Both the position numbers and the translations under genes were made by a program. A model generated the notes under the pieces. The model was given only the letters and a program-made list of their open reading frames with translations, made no database searches and was not told the origin of the DNA. Positions 24,607 through 34,039 of a stretch of DNA of 64,000 nt are shown one piece after another; positions within the stretch are counted from its first letter, which is position 1, and each line of letters starts with the position of its first letter. The stretch is from Streptomyces roseochromogenus subsp. oscitans DS 12.976. GTDB taxonomy: Bacteria > Actinomycetota > Actinomycetes > Streptomycetales > Streptomycetaceae. The stretch covers positions 669,248-733,247 of the forward strand of contig NZ_CM002285.1 in assembly GCF_000497445.1 (NCBI RefSeq), written 5' to 3'.

Positions 24607-26253
24607 ATGGCCGTGTCAGAGGCTGCGCCCGGTCCGAAGACCCAGAAACCCGGGCTTCGCCGTGAGATCGGATTCATCGGGCTCATCTGGGCCTCGGAAG
24701 GGTCGATCATCGGATCCGGCTGGCTCTTCGGCGCACAGGGCGCCCTGGCCGCCGCGGGGCCGGCGGCGATCATCTCCTGGGCCGTCGGCGGCATCGCCAT
24801 CCTCATCCTGGCGCTGGTGCACGCCGAACTCGGTGGCATGTATCCGGTCTCGGGCGGCACCGCGCGCTTCCCGCACTATGCCTTCGGCGGCGCCGCCGGG
24901 GCGTCGTTCGGCTGGTTCTCCTGGCTGCAGGCGGCCACGGTGGCGCCGATCGAGGTGCTGGCGATGATCACGTACGGCCAGCACTACTCCTGGGCGAGCG
25001 GCTGGGAGAAGGTCAAGGGCGGCGAGCACGTCCTGACCCCGCCCGGTATCGCCGTCGCCGTAGGGCTGATGGCCGTCATCACGGCCATCAACTTCCTCAG
25101 CATCCGGCTGCTGGCCCGCACCAACAGCGCCGCGACCTGGTGGAAGGTCGGCATCCCGCTGCTGACGATCTTCGTGTTCGCCATCGCCCAGTTCCACGGC
25201 AGCAACTTCACAGCGGCCGACGGATTCGACCCGTACGGGGCCAAGGGCATTCTGTCCGCCGTCTCCACCAGCGGCATCATCTTCGCGCTGCTGGGTTTCG
25301 AGCAGGCGGACCAGCTCGCCGGCGAGAGCGCCAACCCCAGGCGGGACATCCCGCGCGCGGTCATCGGCTCGATCATCCTCGGCATCCTGATCTACATCCT
25401 GCTGCAGGTCGCCTTCCTCGCCGCGCTGCCCGCCTCCCAGATCGGCAGCCACTGGGCGAACTCGGCGTTCACCGCGCTGAGCGGGCCCTTCGCCCAGGTC
25501 GCCACGCTCATCAGCCTGGGCTGGCTGGCAACGGTCCTCTATCTCGACGCCGTGATCTCCCCCGCCGGCACCGGACTGATCTACATCACCGGCTCCTCCC
25601 GGGTCTCCTACGGCCTGAGCCGCAACGGCTATGTGCCGTCCGCGTTCGAGTCCACCAACCGGCGCGGGGTGCCCTGGGTCGGTCTGATCACCGCCTTCGT
25701 CATCGGCTGCGTCTGCTTCCTGCCGTTCCCCAGCTGGCGTTCCCTCGTCGGTCTGATCACCAGTGCCAGCGTGCTGATGTACGCGGGCGCGCCGCTGTCC
25801 TTCGGAGTGTTCCGCAACCGGCTGCCCGACGCCCACCGCCCCTACCGGCTGCCCGGTGGCGGCTGGCTGTCGCCGCTCGCCTTCATCGTCGCCAACCTGC
25901 TGATCCTGTGGTCGGGTTGGACCACCGACTGGAAGCTGGGCGTCGCGATCCTGATCGGCTACGTCATCCTGGTCGCCAACCGGTTGTTCAAGATGAACCC
26001 CATCACCCCCCAGCTCGACCTGCGCGCCGCCCAGTGGCTGCCGGTCTACCTGGTGGGCATGGGACTCATCGTCTACCTCAGCGACTTCGGGCCGCTCAAG
26101 CACCCCTGGTTCCCGCTGTGGTGGGACATCGGGGTCGTGGCCGCCTTCAGCCTCGTCGTCTACTACTGGGCCATGGCGGTCGCCCTGCCCACCGAACGGA
26201 TCCAGCATCTGATCGACCAGGTCGTCGTTCCGGAGGAGGGGGACATCCTCTGA
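24607..26253 (+). CDS. APC-family amino acid permease
   Basis: 548 residues from the ATG at 24607 (AAGGGG about 8 bases upstream). About 12-13 membrane helices. The unwound first helix reads GLIWASEGSIIGSGWLFGAQ, and GGTARFPHYAFGGAAGASFG is the second-helix region of amino acid-polyamine-organocation transporters. Helix 6 has ISTSGIIFALLGFEQADQLA-type text with the conserved Phe-Glu. It probably imports an amino acid or related amine by cation symport; the substrate cannot be read from sequence. Length is slightly above the family average. Confidence 0.85.
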   Translation: MAVSEAAPGPKTQKPGLRREIGFIGLIWASEGSIIGSGWLFGAQGALAAAGPAAIISWAVGGIAILILALVHAELGGMYPVSGGTARFPHYAFGGAAGASFGWFSWLQAATVAPIEVLAMITYGQHYSWASGWEKVKGGEHVLTPPGIAVAVGLMAVITAINFLSIRLLARTNSAATWWKVGIPLLTIFVFAIAQFHGSNFTAADGFDPYGAKGILSAVSTSGIIFALLGFEQADQLAGESANPRRDIPRAVIGSIILGILIYILLQVAFLAALPASQIGSHWANSAFTALSGPFAQVATLISLGWLATVLYLDAVISPAGTGLIYITGSSRVSYGLSRNGYVPSAFESTNRRGVPWVGLITAFVIGCVCFLPFPSWRSLVGLITSASVLMYAGAPLSFGVFRNRLPDAHRPYRLPGGGWLSPLAFIVANLLILWSGWTTDWKLGVAILIGYVILVANRLFKMNPITPQLDLRAAQWLPVYLVGMGLIVYLSDFGPLKHPWFPLWWDIGVVAAFSLVVYYWAMAVALPTERIQHLIDQVVVPEEGDIL

Positions 26254-26290
26254 CACCTGGTCAGGCGGTCTGTCGGTGCGGTGTATCGGC

Positions 26291-27289
26291 TCAGACGGCG
26301 TAGCGGCCGGGCGCGAACAGGTGGAGGTTGGCGCGGATCCAGTCCGAGGTGTTGCGCAGACCTTCGTCCAGGGAGACCTCAGGCTTCCAGGACGCCCAGG
26401 TACGGGCGCGGGAGTTGTCCGACAGCAGTCGGTGCACCTCGCTGCCGGCCGGACGCAGCCGCGCCTCGTCGACGACGATCTCCGCGTCCCGTCCCGAGAC
26501 CCCGATCAGCTTGCGGGCCAGGTCGCCGATGGTGATCTCCTCGCCGGTGCCGAGATTGACGACCTCGCCGAGCGCACGGTCGCACTGGGCCACGGCGAGG
26601 AAACCCCGGGCGGTGTCGGTGGCGTAGGTGAAGTCACGGGTCGGGGTCAGCGAGCCGAGGCGTATCTCGCGGGCGCCGGAGTGCAGTTGGGCGAGGATGG
26701 TGGGGATCACAGCGCGGGCGGACTGGCGGGGGCCGTAGGTGTTGAAGGGGCGGACGACCGTCACGGGCAGCTCGAAGGCGTGATGGTGGGAGAGCACCAT
26801 CACATCGGCGCCGATCTTCGACGCGGAGTACGGCGACTGCGGCTGGAGCGGATGGTCCTCGGCGATCGGGACGGTCAGGGCGGTGCCGTAGACCTCGCTG
26901 GTGGAGGTGTGCACGAGGCGGCGGACGTGGTGACGGCGGCAGGCCTCGGCGATGTTCTCGGTGCCGGTGACGTTGACGGCGACGTAGGCGCCCGGTGAGT
27001 CGTAGCTGTAGGGGATGCCGATGAGGGCGGCGAGATGGAAGACGGTGTCGCAGCCGGCCACCGCGTCCATCACCCGGCCCGGATCGCGCACGTCACCCGC
27101 GATGACATCCACCCTGGGGTGGTCCTGGAGGTGGGCGAGGTTGCCCTTCTCCGCATAGGGCTTGTAGTGGACCAGGGCGCGAACCGTGGCGCCCTGCTGG
27201 ACGAGGAGGTCCACGAGCGTGGAGCCGATGAACCCCTCGGCTCCGGTGACAAGGACGGTACGGCCGTGGAAGAAGCCGGATGCCTGCAT
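26291..27289 (-). CDS. NAD-dependent epimerase/dehydratase (extended SDR)
   Basis: 332 residues from an ATG at 27289. Rossmann motif VLVTGAEGFIGSTLVDLL near the N-terminus, the DVRDP acidic strand end, AALIGIPYSYDSP, STSEVYGTA, and catalytic YSASK (Tyr-x-x-x-Lys) in QPQSPYSASKIGADVM. RPFNTYGPRQSARAVIPTIL is the sugar-nucleotide binding region. It resembles NDP-sugar 4,6-dehydratases or 4-epimerases of the GDP-mannose/dTDP-glucose type. It lies 74 bp after the MurG-like gene on the same strand, suggesting that one provides or alters the sugar nucleotide used by the other (inference). Confidence 0.88.
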   Translation of the reverse strand: MQASGFFHGRTVLVTGAEGFIGSTLVDLLVQQGATVRALVHYKPYAEKGNLAHLQDHPRVDVIAGDVRDPGRVMDAVAGCDTVFHLAALIGIPYSYDSPGAYVAVNVTGTENIAEACRRHHVRRLVHTSTSEVYGTALTVPIAEDHPLQPQSPYSASKIGADVMVLSHHHAFELPVTVVRPFNTYGPRQSARAVIPTILAQLHSGAREIRLGSLTPTRDFTYATDTARGFLAVAQCDRALGEVVNLGTGEEITIGDLARKLIGVSGRDAEIVVDEARLRPAGSEVHRLLSDNSRARTWASWKPEVSLDEGLRNTSDWIRANLHLFAPGRYAV

Positions 27290-27363
27290 GGTGGGGCCTT
27301 TCTCGAAGGGGGTGAGCTGTTCTCGGTGTCGGTCAGAGGTGGGTGAGCTGGTTCCGGTGACGG

Positions 27364-28530
27364 TCAGGGCGCCGCGGACAGGGGCGTGGGCAGGGGGTTT
27401 CCGGTCAGGTGGAGCACCTTGGCGGCCAGCCGGTCCGCGGCGGTGCGGTGGTGCGTGCCGGCGCCCGCCGTCGCGGCGGCCCGGGACATCGTGTGCAGCC
27501 GGACCGGGTCGTCGAGCAGGGAGCCGGCCACGGCTTCGAGGGACCCGGCGGTGGTGTCCTCGTCGCGCAGCAGGACACCCGCCCCGATCCCGGTGAGGGC
27601 GCGGGCGTTGTGCGTCTGGTGGTCGCCCGGGGCATGCGGATACGGCACCAGTACGGCGGGCAGCCCGATGGTGGCCAGCTCGGCGACGGTCGCCGAGCCC
27701 GCGCGGCACACCACCAGATCGGCGGCGGCATAGGTGAGGTCGATGCGGTCCAGGTAGGCGACCGCGTCGGCGACACGGTCGGCGCCGGTGGCGGTGAGCC
27801 GGGCGCGGGCCGCGTCCAGACCCGCCGGGCCGGTCTTGATCAGGAGCCGTACGCCGGTGCGGTCCCGCCAGCGTTCGGCGAGGCCCAAGGCGGCCTCGGT
27901 GAGCCGGGCCGCACCCAGGCTGCCGCCGTTGACGAGCAGCAGCCGGGTGTGCGGCGGTACGCCCAGTGCCCGGCGGGCGTCCGCGCGCTCGGCGTCGCGG
28001 TCGAGGGCGGCGAGCGGCCCGGACAGCGGCATGCCGACGAGCTCGGGCCGGCAGGACGCGGGCAGGTGGGTACTGCCGGCCTCGAAGGCGAGCGCGACAT
28101 GCGGGCTGAGCCGGGCCGCGAAGGCGTTCGCCCGGCCGGGCACGGCGTTGGACTCGTGGATGAGACTGGGCAGCCCGGCGAGGCGGGCGCCGAGGATGAC
28201 GGGGGCGCTCGGGTAGCCGCCCATGCCGACGGCGATGTGCGCACGCTGGTCGCGCAGGATGGTCCGGCACTGGCCGGCGGACTTCAGCAGGGCGGCGGGC
28301 AGGGTGAAACGCCGGACGCCGAGGGAGCGGTCGTAGGGGATCATGTCGACCGTGTGCAGGCGGTAGCCGGCGTCGGGGATGAGCCGGGTTTCCAGGCCGC
28401 GCTCGGTGCCGACGAACGAGATCACCGCGTCGGGCACCCGGCGGCGCAGCGCGTCGGCGAGCGCCAGCCCGGGGTAGATATGGCCGCCGGTGCCCCCGGC
28501 ACCGATCACGACGGAGAGGGAAATGTCCAT
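27364..28530 (-). CDS. MurG-like UDP-GlcNAc:lipid I glycosyltransferase, outside dcw cluster
   Basis: 388 residues from an ATG at 28530. GT28 (MurG) fold: N-terminal G-loop GAGGTGGHIYPGLALADALR, second G-loop VGMGGYPSAPVILGARLAG, HESNAVPGRANAFAARLSP, then the C-terminal nucleotide site VNGGSLGAARLTEAA and CRAGSATVAELATIGLPAVL with VPYPHAPGDHQTHNA. MurG adds GlcNAc to lipid I to give lipid II at the inner membrane face. The canonical copy sits with other division and wall genes, none of which are here, so this is a specialised paralogue. It pairs with a downstream epimerase and is divergent from a two-component system, suggesting an inducible change of lipid-linked precursors or a glycosylated metabolite. 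Confidence 0.85.
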   Translation of the reverse strand: MDISLSVVIGAGGTGGHIYPGLALADALRRRVPDAVISFVGTERGLETRLIPDAGYRLHTVDMIPYDRSLGVRRFTLPAALLKSAGQCRTILRDQRAHIAVGMGGYPSAPVILGARLAGLPSLIHESNAVPGRANAFAARLSPHVALAFEAGSTHLPASCRPELVGMPLSGPLAALDRDAERADARRALGVPPHTRLLLVNGGSLGAARLTEAALGLAERWRDRTGVRLLIKTGPAGLDAARARLTATGADRVADAVAYLDRIDLTYAAADLVVCRAGSATVAELATIGLPAVLVPYPHAPGDHQTHNARALTGIGAGVLLRDEDTTAGSLEAVAGSLLDDPVRLHTMSRAAATAGAGTHHRTAADRLAAKVLHLTGNPLPTPLSAAP

Positions 28531-28553
28531 GCCCGGCACGGTCCCGGTCCGTT

Positions 28554-28571
28554 CTAAGAGGTCTTTAAGAG
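28554..28571. promoter_or_regulatory. Direct repeat between MurG-like gene and response regulator
   Basis: CTAAGAG (28554-28560) and TTAAGAG (28565-28571) repeat with an 11-bp period, one helical turn, in the 64-bp divergent spacer. OmpR-type regulators bind such in-phase direct repeats, so the adjacent regulator may control both sides. Confidence 0.45.
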
Positions 28572-28594
28572 CGTCGTTTGGCAGGCTGGGTCCC

Positions 28595-29314
28595 ATGAAC
28601 GACGCAGGTCAGGACCTATCCCTCGCCGGTGCCGCACGCGTGCTGGCCGTGGACGACGACCCCGAGGTACGCGCCGCCCTGGAGGACGGGCTGGCCCTGG
28701 AGGGCTTCACCGTCCGGGGCGCGGCGGACGGACTCGCGGCGCTGGCGGCCGTGGCGGACTGGGAGCCGGACGCGCTGGTGCTGGACGTGATGATGCCGGT
28801 GGTGGACGGGCTCGCGGTGTGCCGGCAGTTGCGTGCCCTGGGCGACCGTACGCCGATCCTGGTGCTGACCGCGCTCGACGCGGTCAGCGACCGAGTGGAC
28901 GGACTGGACGCGGGAGCGGACGACTACCTGGTCAAGCCGTTCGCGCTGGACGAGCTGGCGGCCCGGCTGCGCGCCCTGCTGCGCCGCACCGGCTCCGGCG
29001 AACCGGCCCCGTCCGCGCAGCTGCGCTTCGCCGATCTGGTGGTGGATCCGCAGACCCGCACGGCGCGGCGGGGCGGGCGGCGGCTGGAGTTCACCCGCAC
29101 CGAGTGGAGCCTGCTGGATCTGCTGCTGCGCCACCCCGGGCAGGTGCTGGAACGGGAGACCATCATGCGCTGGGTGTGGGGCCGGGACCTCGGCCCTGAC
29201 TCCAATTCCCTGGCCGTTTACATCGGGTATCTGCGCCGGAAGCTGGAGACCGGCGGAGGCTCGCGGCTCGTCCACACCGTGCACGGCGTCGGCTACCGGC
29301 TGGACGAGCGGTGA
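28595..29314 (+). CDS. OmpR/PhoB-family response regulator
   Basis: 239 residues from an ATG at 28595. Receiver domain 14-130: acidic pocket VDDDPE, phospho-acceptor Asp 64 in VLDVMMP, Thr in LVLTALDA and Lys in DDYLVKPFALDEL. A C-terminal winged helix (about 140-235) has RRLEFTRTEWSLLDLLLRHP, VLERETIMRWVWG and the wing RRKLETGGGSRLVHTVHGVG. It partners the kinase encoded next. No ribosome site precedes the ATG, so the message may be leaderless. Confidence 0.93.
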   Translation: MNDAGQDLSLAGAARVLAVDDDPEVRAALEDGLALEGFTVRGAADGLAALAAVADWEPDALVLDVMMPVVDGLAVCRQLRALGDRTPILVLTALDAVSDRVDGLDAGADDYLVKPFALDELAARLRALLRRTGSGEPAPSAQLRFADLVVDPQTRTARRGGRRLEFTRTEWSLLDLLLRHPGQVLERETIMRWVWGRDLGPDSNSLAVYIGYLRRKLETGGGSRLVHTVHGVGYRLDER

Positions 29315-30813
29315 CCCGGCGTCGGTCGTCGACCGGGCGAGCAGCGCCTTGGCATCGGCCAGGGGCTGGGCGTACGGCGATCCGGCGTCGGCTGTCGGTG
29401 GGACGCGCGGTGCCCCGGCCCCGCCGGCACCGGCGTCCTCCGCTGCGCCGTCGGCTCGCGCTGACCGCGTCGGCCGCGGTGGCGGGCGTGGCGCTGGCGG
29501 TGTGCGCGGGCGCGTACGCCGTCACCGTCTACACCCTGCACCGGCAGTTCGACCTGCAGCTGACACAGGCGGCCACCCTCGCCATCCAGCAGCACCAGCA
29601 GAACGGTCCCGGTGTGCAGGCCGGCGAGTGCCGGTACCTGGCCGCACCCGCCTGCGCCCAACTGGTGCCCGAGTCCGCCGCGGACGACCCGCGCCAGCCC
29701 TATCTGCTGCCCGTCACCGACGCGGTCCGCGAGGTCGCCGGCCGCCGGCGGGCGCCGTACTACAGCACGGCCTCGGTGGACGGCGATCCGGTGCGGGTGC
29801 TGACCACTCCGGCCCGTCGAGGGCTGGCCATACAGGTGGCGCTCCGCTCGGACGGGGTACAGCGGGCCGAGCGGCAGGCGGCCGGGCTGCTGGCCGTGAT
29901 CGGCGGGGCGGGCGTGCCGGTCGCGGCGCTGCTGGGCTACTGGGTGTCTCGCTCGGGCCTTGCTCCCGTGACCCGGCTGACCTCGACCGCGGAACGCATC
30001 ACCGCGACGCGGGACGCCGGGCTCCGTATCGAGCTGCCCGCGGAGCCCCGGGGCAGCGAGGACGAGATCACCCGGCTCGCCGTCACCTTCAACACTATGC
30101 TCGACGCCCTGGAGGAGTCGCTCGCCGCGCAACGGCGGCTGGTCGCCGACGCCTCGCACGAGCTGCGCACCCCGCTGACGGCGTTGCGCGCCAACGCCGA
30201 GATCCTGCTGCGCGCGGACCAGCTGACGCCACGCCAGCGGGAGCGGGCGACCGGCGCGCTCGGCCGGCAGCTGCGGGAAGTGACCACGCTGGTCAACGAC
30301 CTGATCGACCTGGCCCGCGACGAAGAGCCGCAGCAGGCCCTGGAGTCGGTGCAGCCGGCCGCCCTGCTGGAGCACGCGGTGGCGGCCGCCCGCGATCACT
30401 GGCCGCACGTCCCGTTCGTCCTCGACACCGATCCCGCAGCCGCGACCGCCCTGGCGGCTGCGGTGCCGAGCCGGCTGACGCGGCTGTTCTCCAACCTGCT
30501 GGACAACGCGGCGAAGTTCTCCCCGCCCGGCGGCCGCGTCGAGGTGGCGGCGCACCGGTCACCGGACGGCGCGCGTGTGGAGATCACCGTCCGCGACCAC
30601 GGCCCCGGCATCGACGTGGCAGACCTGCCCCATGTCTTCGACCGCTTCTACCGGGCCCGAGCCGCTCGTGCGCTTCCCGGCTCGGGCCTCGGTCTGGCCA
30701 TGGCCCGGCAGATCGCCCACACCCACCACGCCGAACTCACCGCCCACCAGGCGCCGGGCGGCGGCGCCCTGTTCCGGCTGAGCCTGCCCGTGGACACCGG
30801 CACGGGTTCCTGA
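29311..30813 (+). CDS. Two-component sensor histidine kinase
   Basis: 500 residues from a GTG at 29311 that overlaps the regulator stop by four bases (GTGA), so translation is coupled. A long Arg-rich leader, membrane helix 1 (about 47-70), an extracytoplasmic loop of about 125 residues with two Cys (AGECRYLAAPACAQL), membrane helix 2 (about 193-212), HAMP, then the dimerisation H box VADASHELRTPLTALRAN (His about 283). The ATPase has LFSNLLDNAAKFSPPGG, DHGPGI and GSGLGLAMARQIA. The loop likely senses an envelope signal; with the MurG-like gene next door a wall-related signal is plausible but unproven. Confidence 0.92.
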   Translation: MTRRRSSTGRAAPWHRPGAGRTAIRRRLSVGRAVPRPRRHRRPPLRRRLALTASAAVAGVALAVCAGAYAVTVYTLHRQFDLQLTQAATLAIQQHQQNGPGVQAGECRYLAAPACAQLVPESAADDPRQPYLLPVTDAVREVAGRRRAPYYSTASVDGDPVRVLTTPARRGLAIQVALRSDGVQRAERQAAGLLAVIGGAGVPVAALLGYWVSRSGLAPVTRLTSTAERITATRDAGLRIELPAEPRGSEDEITRLAVTFNTMLDALEESLAAQRRLVADASHELRTPLTALRANAEILLRADQLTPRQRERATGALGRQLREVTTLVNDLIDLARDEEPQQALESVQPAALLEHAVAAARDHWPHVPFVLDTDPAAATALAAAVPSRLTRLFSNLLDNAAKFSPPGGRVEVAAHRSPDGARVEITVRDHGPGIDVADLPHVFDRFYRARAARALPGSGLGLAMARQIAHTHHAELTAHQAPGGGALFRLSLPVDTGTGS

Positions 30814-30995
30814 GATCTGTCCTTTCACAGCGACACCCTCACCGCGACACCCGAGACGGCTCCGGTGTACCGGTAGCCGAACCCGGCGAGACCTGCGCCC
30901 CGGTCCACCCCGGCTTTGTGTCTGAACCAAGCCCTTGACCGCGTACCGGATATGACGTTTCGTCAGGCGATCGGCTGTTTCTGTACCGCGCCTTC

Positions 30996-31040
30996 TTGAC
31001 AGCAGGGGCCAATGGGTCCAGCTTTCGGGACAACGTTGTC
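30996..31040 (+). promoter_or_regulatory. Promoter region and LacI-type operator of the GH92 gene
   Basis: TTGACA at 30996-31001 could be the -35. Downstream, GACAACGTTGTC (31029-31040) is a perfect 12-bp palindrome with the central CG of LacI/GalR-family operators, 28 bp before the ATG, well placed to block transcription until a sugar inducer appears. No LacI gene is in the window. A weaker TGACG-TTT-CGTCA repeat lies at 30953-30965. Confidence 0.6.
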
Positions 31041-31068
31041 TAAAGGACATCGAAGGGACCTGGTCACG

Positions 31069-33972
31069 ATGGTGCCGTTCCGACTTCTGTCCGTGCTGGC
31101 CGCGGGCGCCCTGGCTGTGGGCGCCGCCTCCGTTCCCGTCCACGCCGTTCCCGTCTCACCGGCGCCGGTCTCCGATCCGGCCTCTCTCGTCGATCCGTTC
31201 ATCGGGACCTCGAACGCCGCCGACGACTTCCCCGGGGCCGACACCCCGTTCGGGATGGTCCAGTGGAGTCCCGACACCAGCCCCCACCGGCCGGACGGCG
31301 GCGGCTACGAGTACAAGGACTCGGCCCTCACCGGTTTCGGCCTGACGCACATCGCCGGACCGGGCTGCCGGGCCGCCGGCGACATCCCGGTGCTGCCGAC
31401 CGTCGGCGCCGTCGACTCGGCCGCGACGGACAGCTTCTCGCACGCCAACGAGTCGGCCACGCCCGGCTCGTACACCGTCTCCCTGGACAACGGCGTCAAG
31501 ACGGAGCTGACCGCCACCACCCGCAGCGGCATGGCGCGCTTCACCTTCCCGTCCACCAGCCGGGCGAACCTCCTCTTCAAGCTGACGGCCAGCGCGAACG
31601 GCGACACGGCCGCCGAGTTCGGCGTGGTGAACGACAGAGAGCTCAGAGGCAAGGTCACCAGCGGCAACTTCTGTGGCGAGGGCAACTCCTACACCGTCTA
31701 CTACGACATGGTGTTCGACCAGCCGTTCCGCCACAGCGGTACCGCGGTGGCCGCCGCAACGCCCTCCACGCCCAGGACCCACGCCTCCCCCAACGCCCCC
31801 GAGGCACCGAACAAGCCGGTGCTGCACGGTGACGTGCCCGGTACGCCGAACACCTTCGCTCCCCGGGCGAGCGGCTCCGACGGCTATGTCACCTTCGACA
31901 CCACCACCCATCGGGCCGTGCAGGCCAAGGTCGGCATCTCCTATGTCTCGGCCGCCGACGCCGTGGGCAACCGGCAGGCGGAGAACCCCGGTTGGAATCT
32001 GGCCAAGGTGCGCGGCGCGGCGCACGACGCCTGGAAGTCCCTCCTCGGACGGGTGCGGATCACCGGCGGGACGCCCGACCGGCAGACCGTCTTCTACACC
32101 GCGCTCTACCACGCGCTGCTGCATCCCAACGTGATCAGTGACACCAACGGCCGCTATCCGGGGTTCGACGGCAAGACCCACACCGTCGACAAGGGCCATG
32201 GCGCCGCCTACGCCAACTACTCGGGCTGGGACGTCTACCGCTCGCAGGCCCAGCTCGAAGGCCTCGTGGCCCCGAAGATCGCCTCCGACACCGCGCAGTC
32301 GATGGTCGACGACTACCGCCAGACCGGACTGTTCCCGAAGTGGTCGGAGAACAACGGCGAGACCTATGTCATGGTGGGCGATCCGGCCGACGAGATCATC
32401 GCCGACTACCACGCCTTCGGGGCCCGGAACTTCGACACCGCGACCGCCCTCAAGGGCATGATCGCGGAAGCCACCGTCCCCAACAACAACCGGCCGGGGC
32501 TCACCTACCTGGAGCAGCTGGGCTGGCTGCCCAGCAACGGCAAGTACGGCTGCTGCAACTTCTACGGCCCGGCCTCCACGACGCTCGAGTACAACTCGGC
32601 GGACTTCGCGATCTCCGCCTTCGCCGGCGCCCTCGGCCACGCCGCCGATCAGCACCGGTTCGCGGACCGGGCACAGGACTGGCAGAACCTCTTCCACCAC
32701 GACAGCGGATTCATCCGGCCGCGCGACACCTCCGGCACGTGGACGGGCGGGTTCTCCCCCACCTCGGGCAAGAACTTCGTCGAGGGCGACTCCTGGCAGT
32801 ACACGCCGATGGTGCCGTTCAACCTGCACGGGCTGGCCACCGCCATGGGCGGCGACGCGGCCATGGCCAAGTACCTGGACACGGACCTGTCCTCGCTGAC
32901 CGGCGCCGGCGGCTACACCAATCTGGGGAACGAGCCCAGCCTCAACATTCCCTGGGAGTACGACTACATCGGCCGCCCGTACGAGACGCAGAAGGTCGTC
33001 CGGCAGGTCCAGGACCAGATCTGGACCGACAGCCCCTCCGGGCTGGCCGGCAACGACGACCTGGGCGAGATGAGCTCGTGGTACGTGTGGTCCGCCCTCG
33101 GCATGTATCCCGAGACCCCCGGCACCGCCGATCTGGCGCTGGGCAGCCCGCTCTTCCCCCAGGCGGTGATCACGCTGCCGTCCGGCCGCACCCTCACGAT
33201 CAACGGCACGGGCGCCGCGGACGACGCTCCGTACGTCCAGTCGGCCACCTGGAACGGCGCCGCATGGAACGCGGCCCGCGCTCCCGGGGGTGCCCTGACC
33301 GGCGGTGGCACCCTGACCTACGTCCTCGGCGCCACGCCGAACACGTCCTGGGCGTCGGCACCTTCCGCCGCCCCGCCCTCCTACCCGGGCGCGCCCGCCT
33401 ACAGCGACGTCGGCACGTCCGGCGACACCGCCGCGGCCACGGCCGACTTCGACGGCGCCGGCTTCAGTTACTCCACGCACGCCCTGGCCACCGCGGGGGT
33501 CACTCCTGGCGCCAAGGTCACCGTGGGCGGGGTGACGTTCACCTGGCCGGACGTGGCGCCCGGAGCGCGGGACAACTACGAGGCGAACGGGCAGACGGTA
33601 CCGGCCTCCGGCTCCGGCAGCATCTCCTTCCTGGGTGCCGCCAACAACGGCCCGGTCTCCGGCACCGCCACCGTCACCTACACGGACGGCACGACCCAGT
33701 CGGTCCCGCTGGGTCTGTCCGACTGGACGCTGAGCGCGGGCGCCGCCTCACCGCGCGCCGACAACACCATCGCGCTCACCATGCCGTACCGCAATCACGC
33801 GGGCACCGCGTCCGACAGCACCACGACATATGTGTTCGCCACGACGCCCGTGGCGCTGAGTCCGGGCAAGACGGTCAGCAGCGTGCGTCTGCCGTCCGAC
33901 GTCGCGTCCGGGGGCCTGCATGTCTTCGCGATCGGCTTCGGCGGCGCGGCCTCGGCGCCGGGGCGCAGCTGA
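31069..33972 (+). CDS. Secreted GH92 alpha-mannosidase
   Basis: 967 residues from an ATG at 31069. Signal peptide to about residue 27 (LLSVLAAGALAVGAASVPVH). The GH92 family start is clear: LVDPFIGTSNAADDFPGADT and PFGMVQWSPDTSPHRPDGGG, then HIAGPGCRAAGDIPVLP, YSGWDVYRSQAQLEGL, DSWQYTPMVPFNLHGL, and NLGNEPSLNIPWEYDYIG. GH92 enzymes are Ca-dependent exo-alpha-mannosidases acting on N-glycan or mannan side chains. After about 770 residues a beta-rich domain (about 785-967, with DVAPGARDNYEANGQTVPAS and a GGLHVFAIGFGG end) is probably a carbohydrate-binding or accessory module. A LacI-type operator precedes the gene. Confidence 0.92.
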   Translation: MVPFRLLSVLAAGALAVGAASVPVHAVPVSPAPVSDPASLVDPFIGTSNAADDFPGADTPFGMVQWSPDTSPHRPDGGGYEYKDSALTGFGLTHIAGPGCRAAGDIPVLPTVGAVDSAATDSFSHANESATPGSYTVSLDNGVKTELTATTRSGMARFTFPSTSRANLLFKLTASANGDTAAEFGVVNDRELRGKVTSGNFCGEGNSYTVYYDMVFDQPFRHSGTAVAAATPSTPRTHASPNAPEAPNKPVLHGDVPGTPNTFAPRASGSDGYVTFDTTTHRAVQAKVGISYVSAADAVGNRQAENPGWNLAKVRGAAHDAWKSLLGRVRITGGTPDRQTVFYTALYHALLHPNVISDTNGRYPGFDGKTHTVDKGHGAAYANYSGWDVYRSQAQLEGLVAPKIASDTAQSMVDDYRQTGLFPKWSENNGETYVMVGDPADEIIADYHAFGARNFDTATALKGMIAEATVPNNNRPGLTYLEQLGWLPSNGKYGCCNFYGPASTTLEYNSADFAISAFAGALGHAADQHRFADRAQDWQNLFHHDSGFIRPRDTSGTWTGGFSPTSGKNFVEGDSWQYTPMVPFNLHGLATAMGGDAAMAKYLDTDLSSLTGAGGYTNLGNEPSLNIPWEYDYIGRPYETQKVVRQVQDQIWTDSPSGLAGNDDLGEMSSWYVWSALGMYPETPGTADLALGSPLFPQAVITLPSGRTLTINGTGAADDAPYVQSATWNGAAWNAARAPGGALTGGGTLTYVLGATPNTSWASAPSAAPPSYPGAPAYSDVGTSGDTAAATADFDGAGFSYSTHALATAGVTPGAKVTVGGVTFTWPDVAPGARDNYEANGQTVPASGSGSISFLGAANNGPVSGTATVTYTDGTTQSVPLGLSDWTLSAGAASPRADNTIALTMPYRNHAGTASDSTTTYVFATTPVALSPGKTVSSVRLPSDVASGGLHVFAIGFGGAASAPGRS

Positions 33973-34039
33973 CCGGGGAACATGCCGTTGAGTGGAGCAA
34001 TGACCGGGGTACGGCGGCGCGGCGCACCAGGCTGGTCGG

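Noticed and set aside
24616..26256. 546-codon open frame antisense to the APC permease
   Set aside because: Low-complexity Asp/Gln/Gly text mirrors the membrane helices of the permease on the other strand.
31156..33480. 774-codon open frame antisense to the GH92 gene
   Set aside because: Shadow frame with Gly/Arg/Val bias; GH92 motifs on the plus strand are unmistakable.
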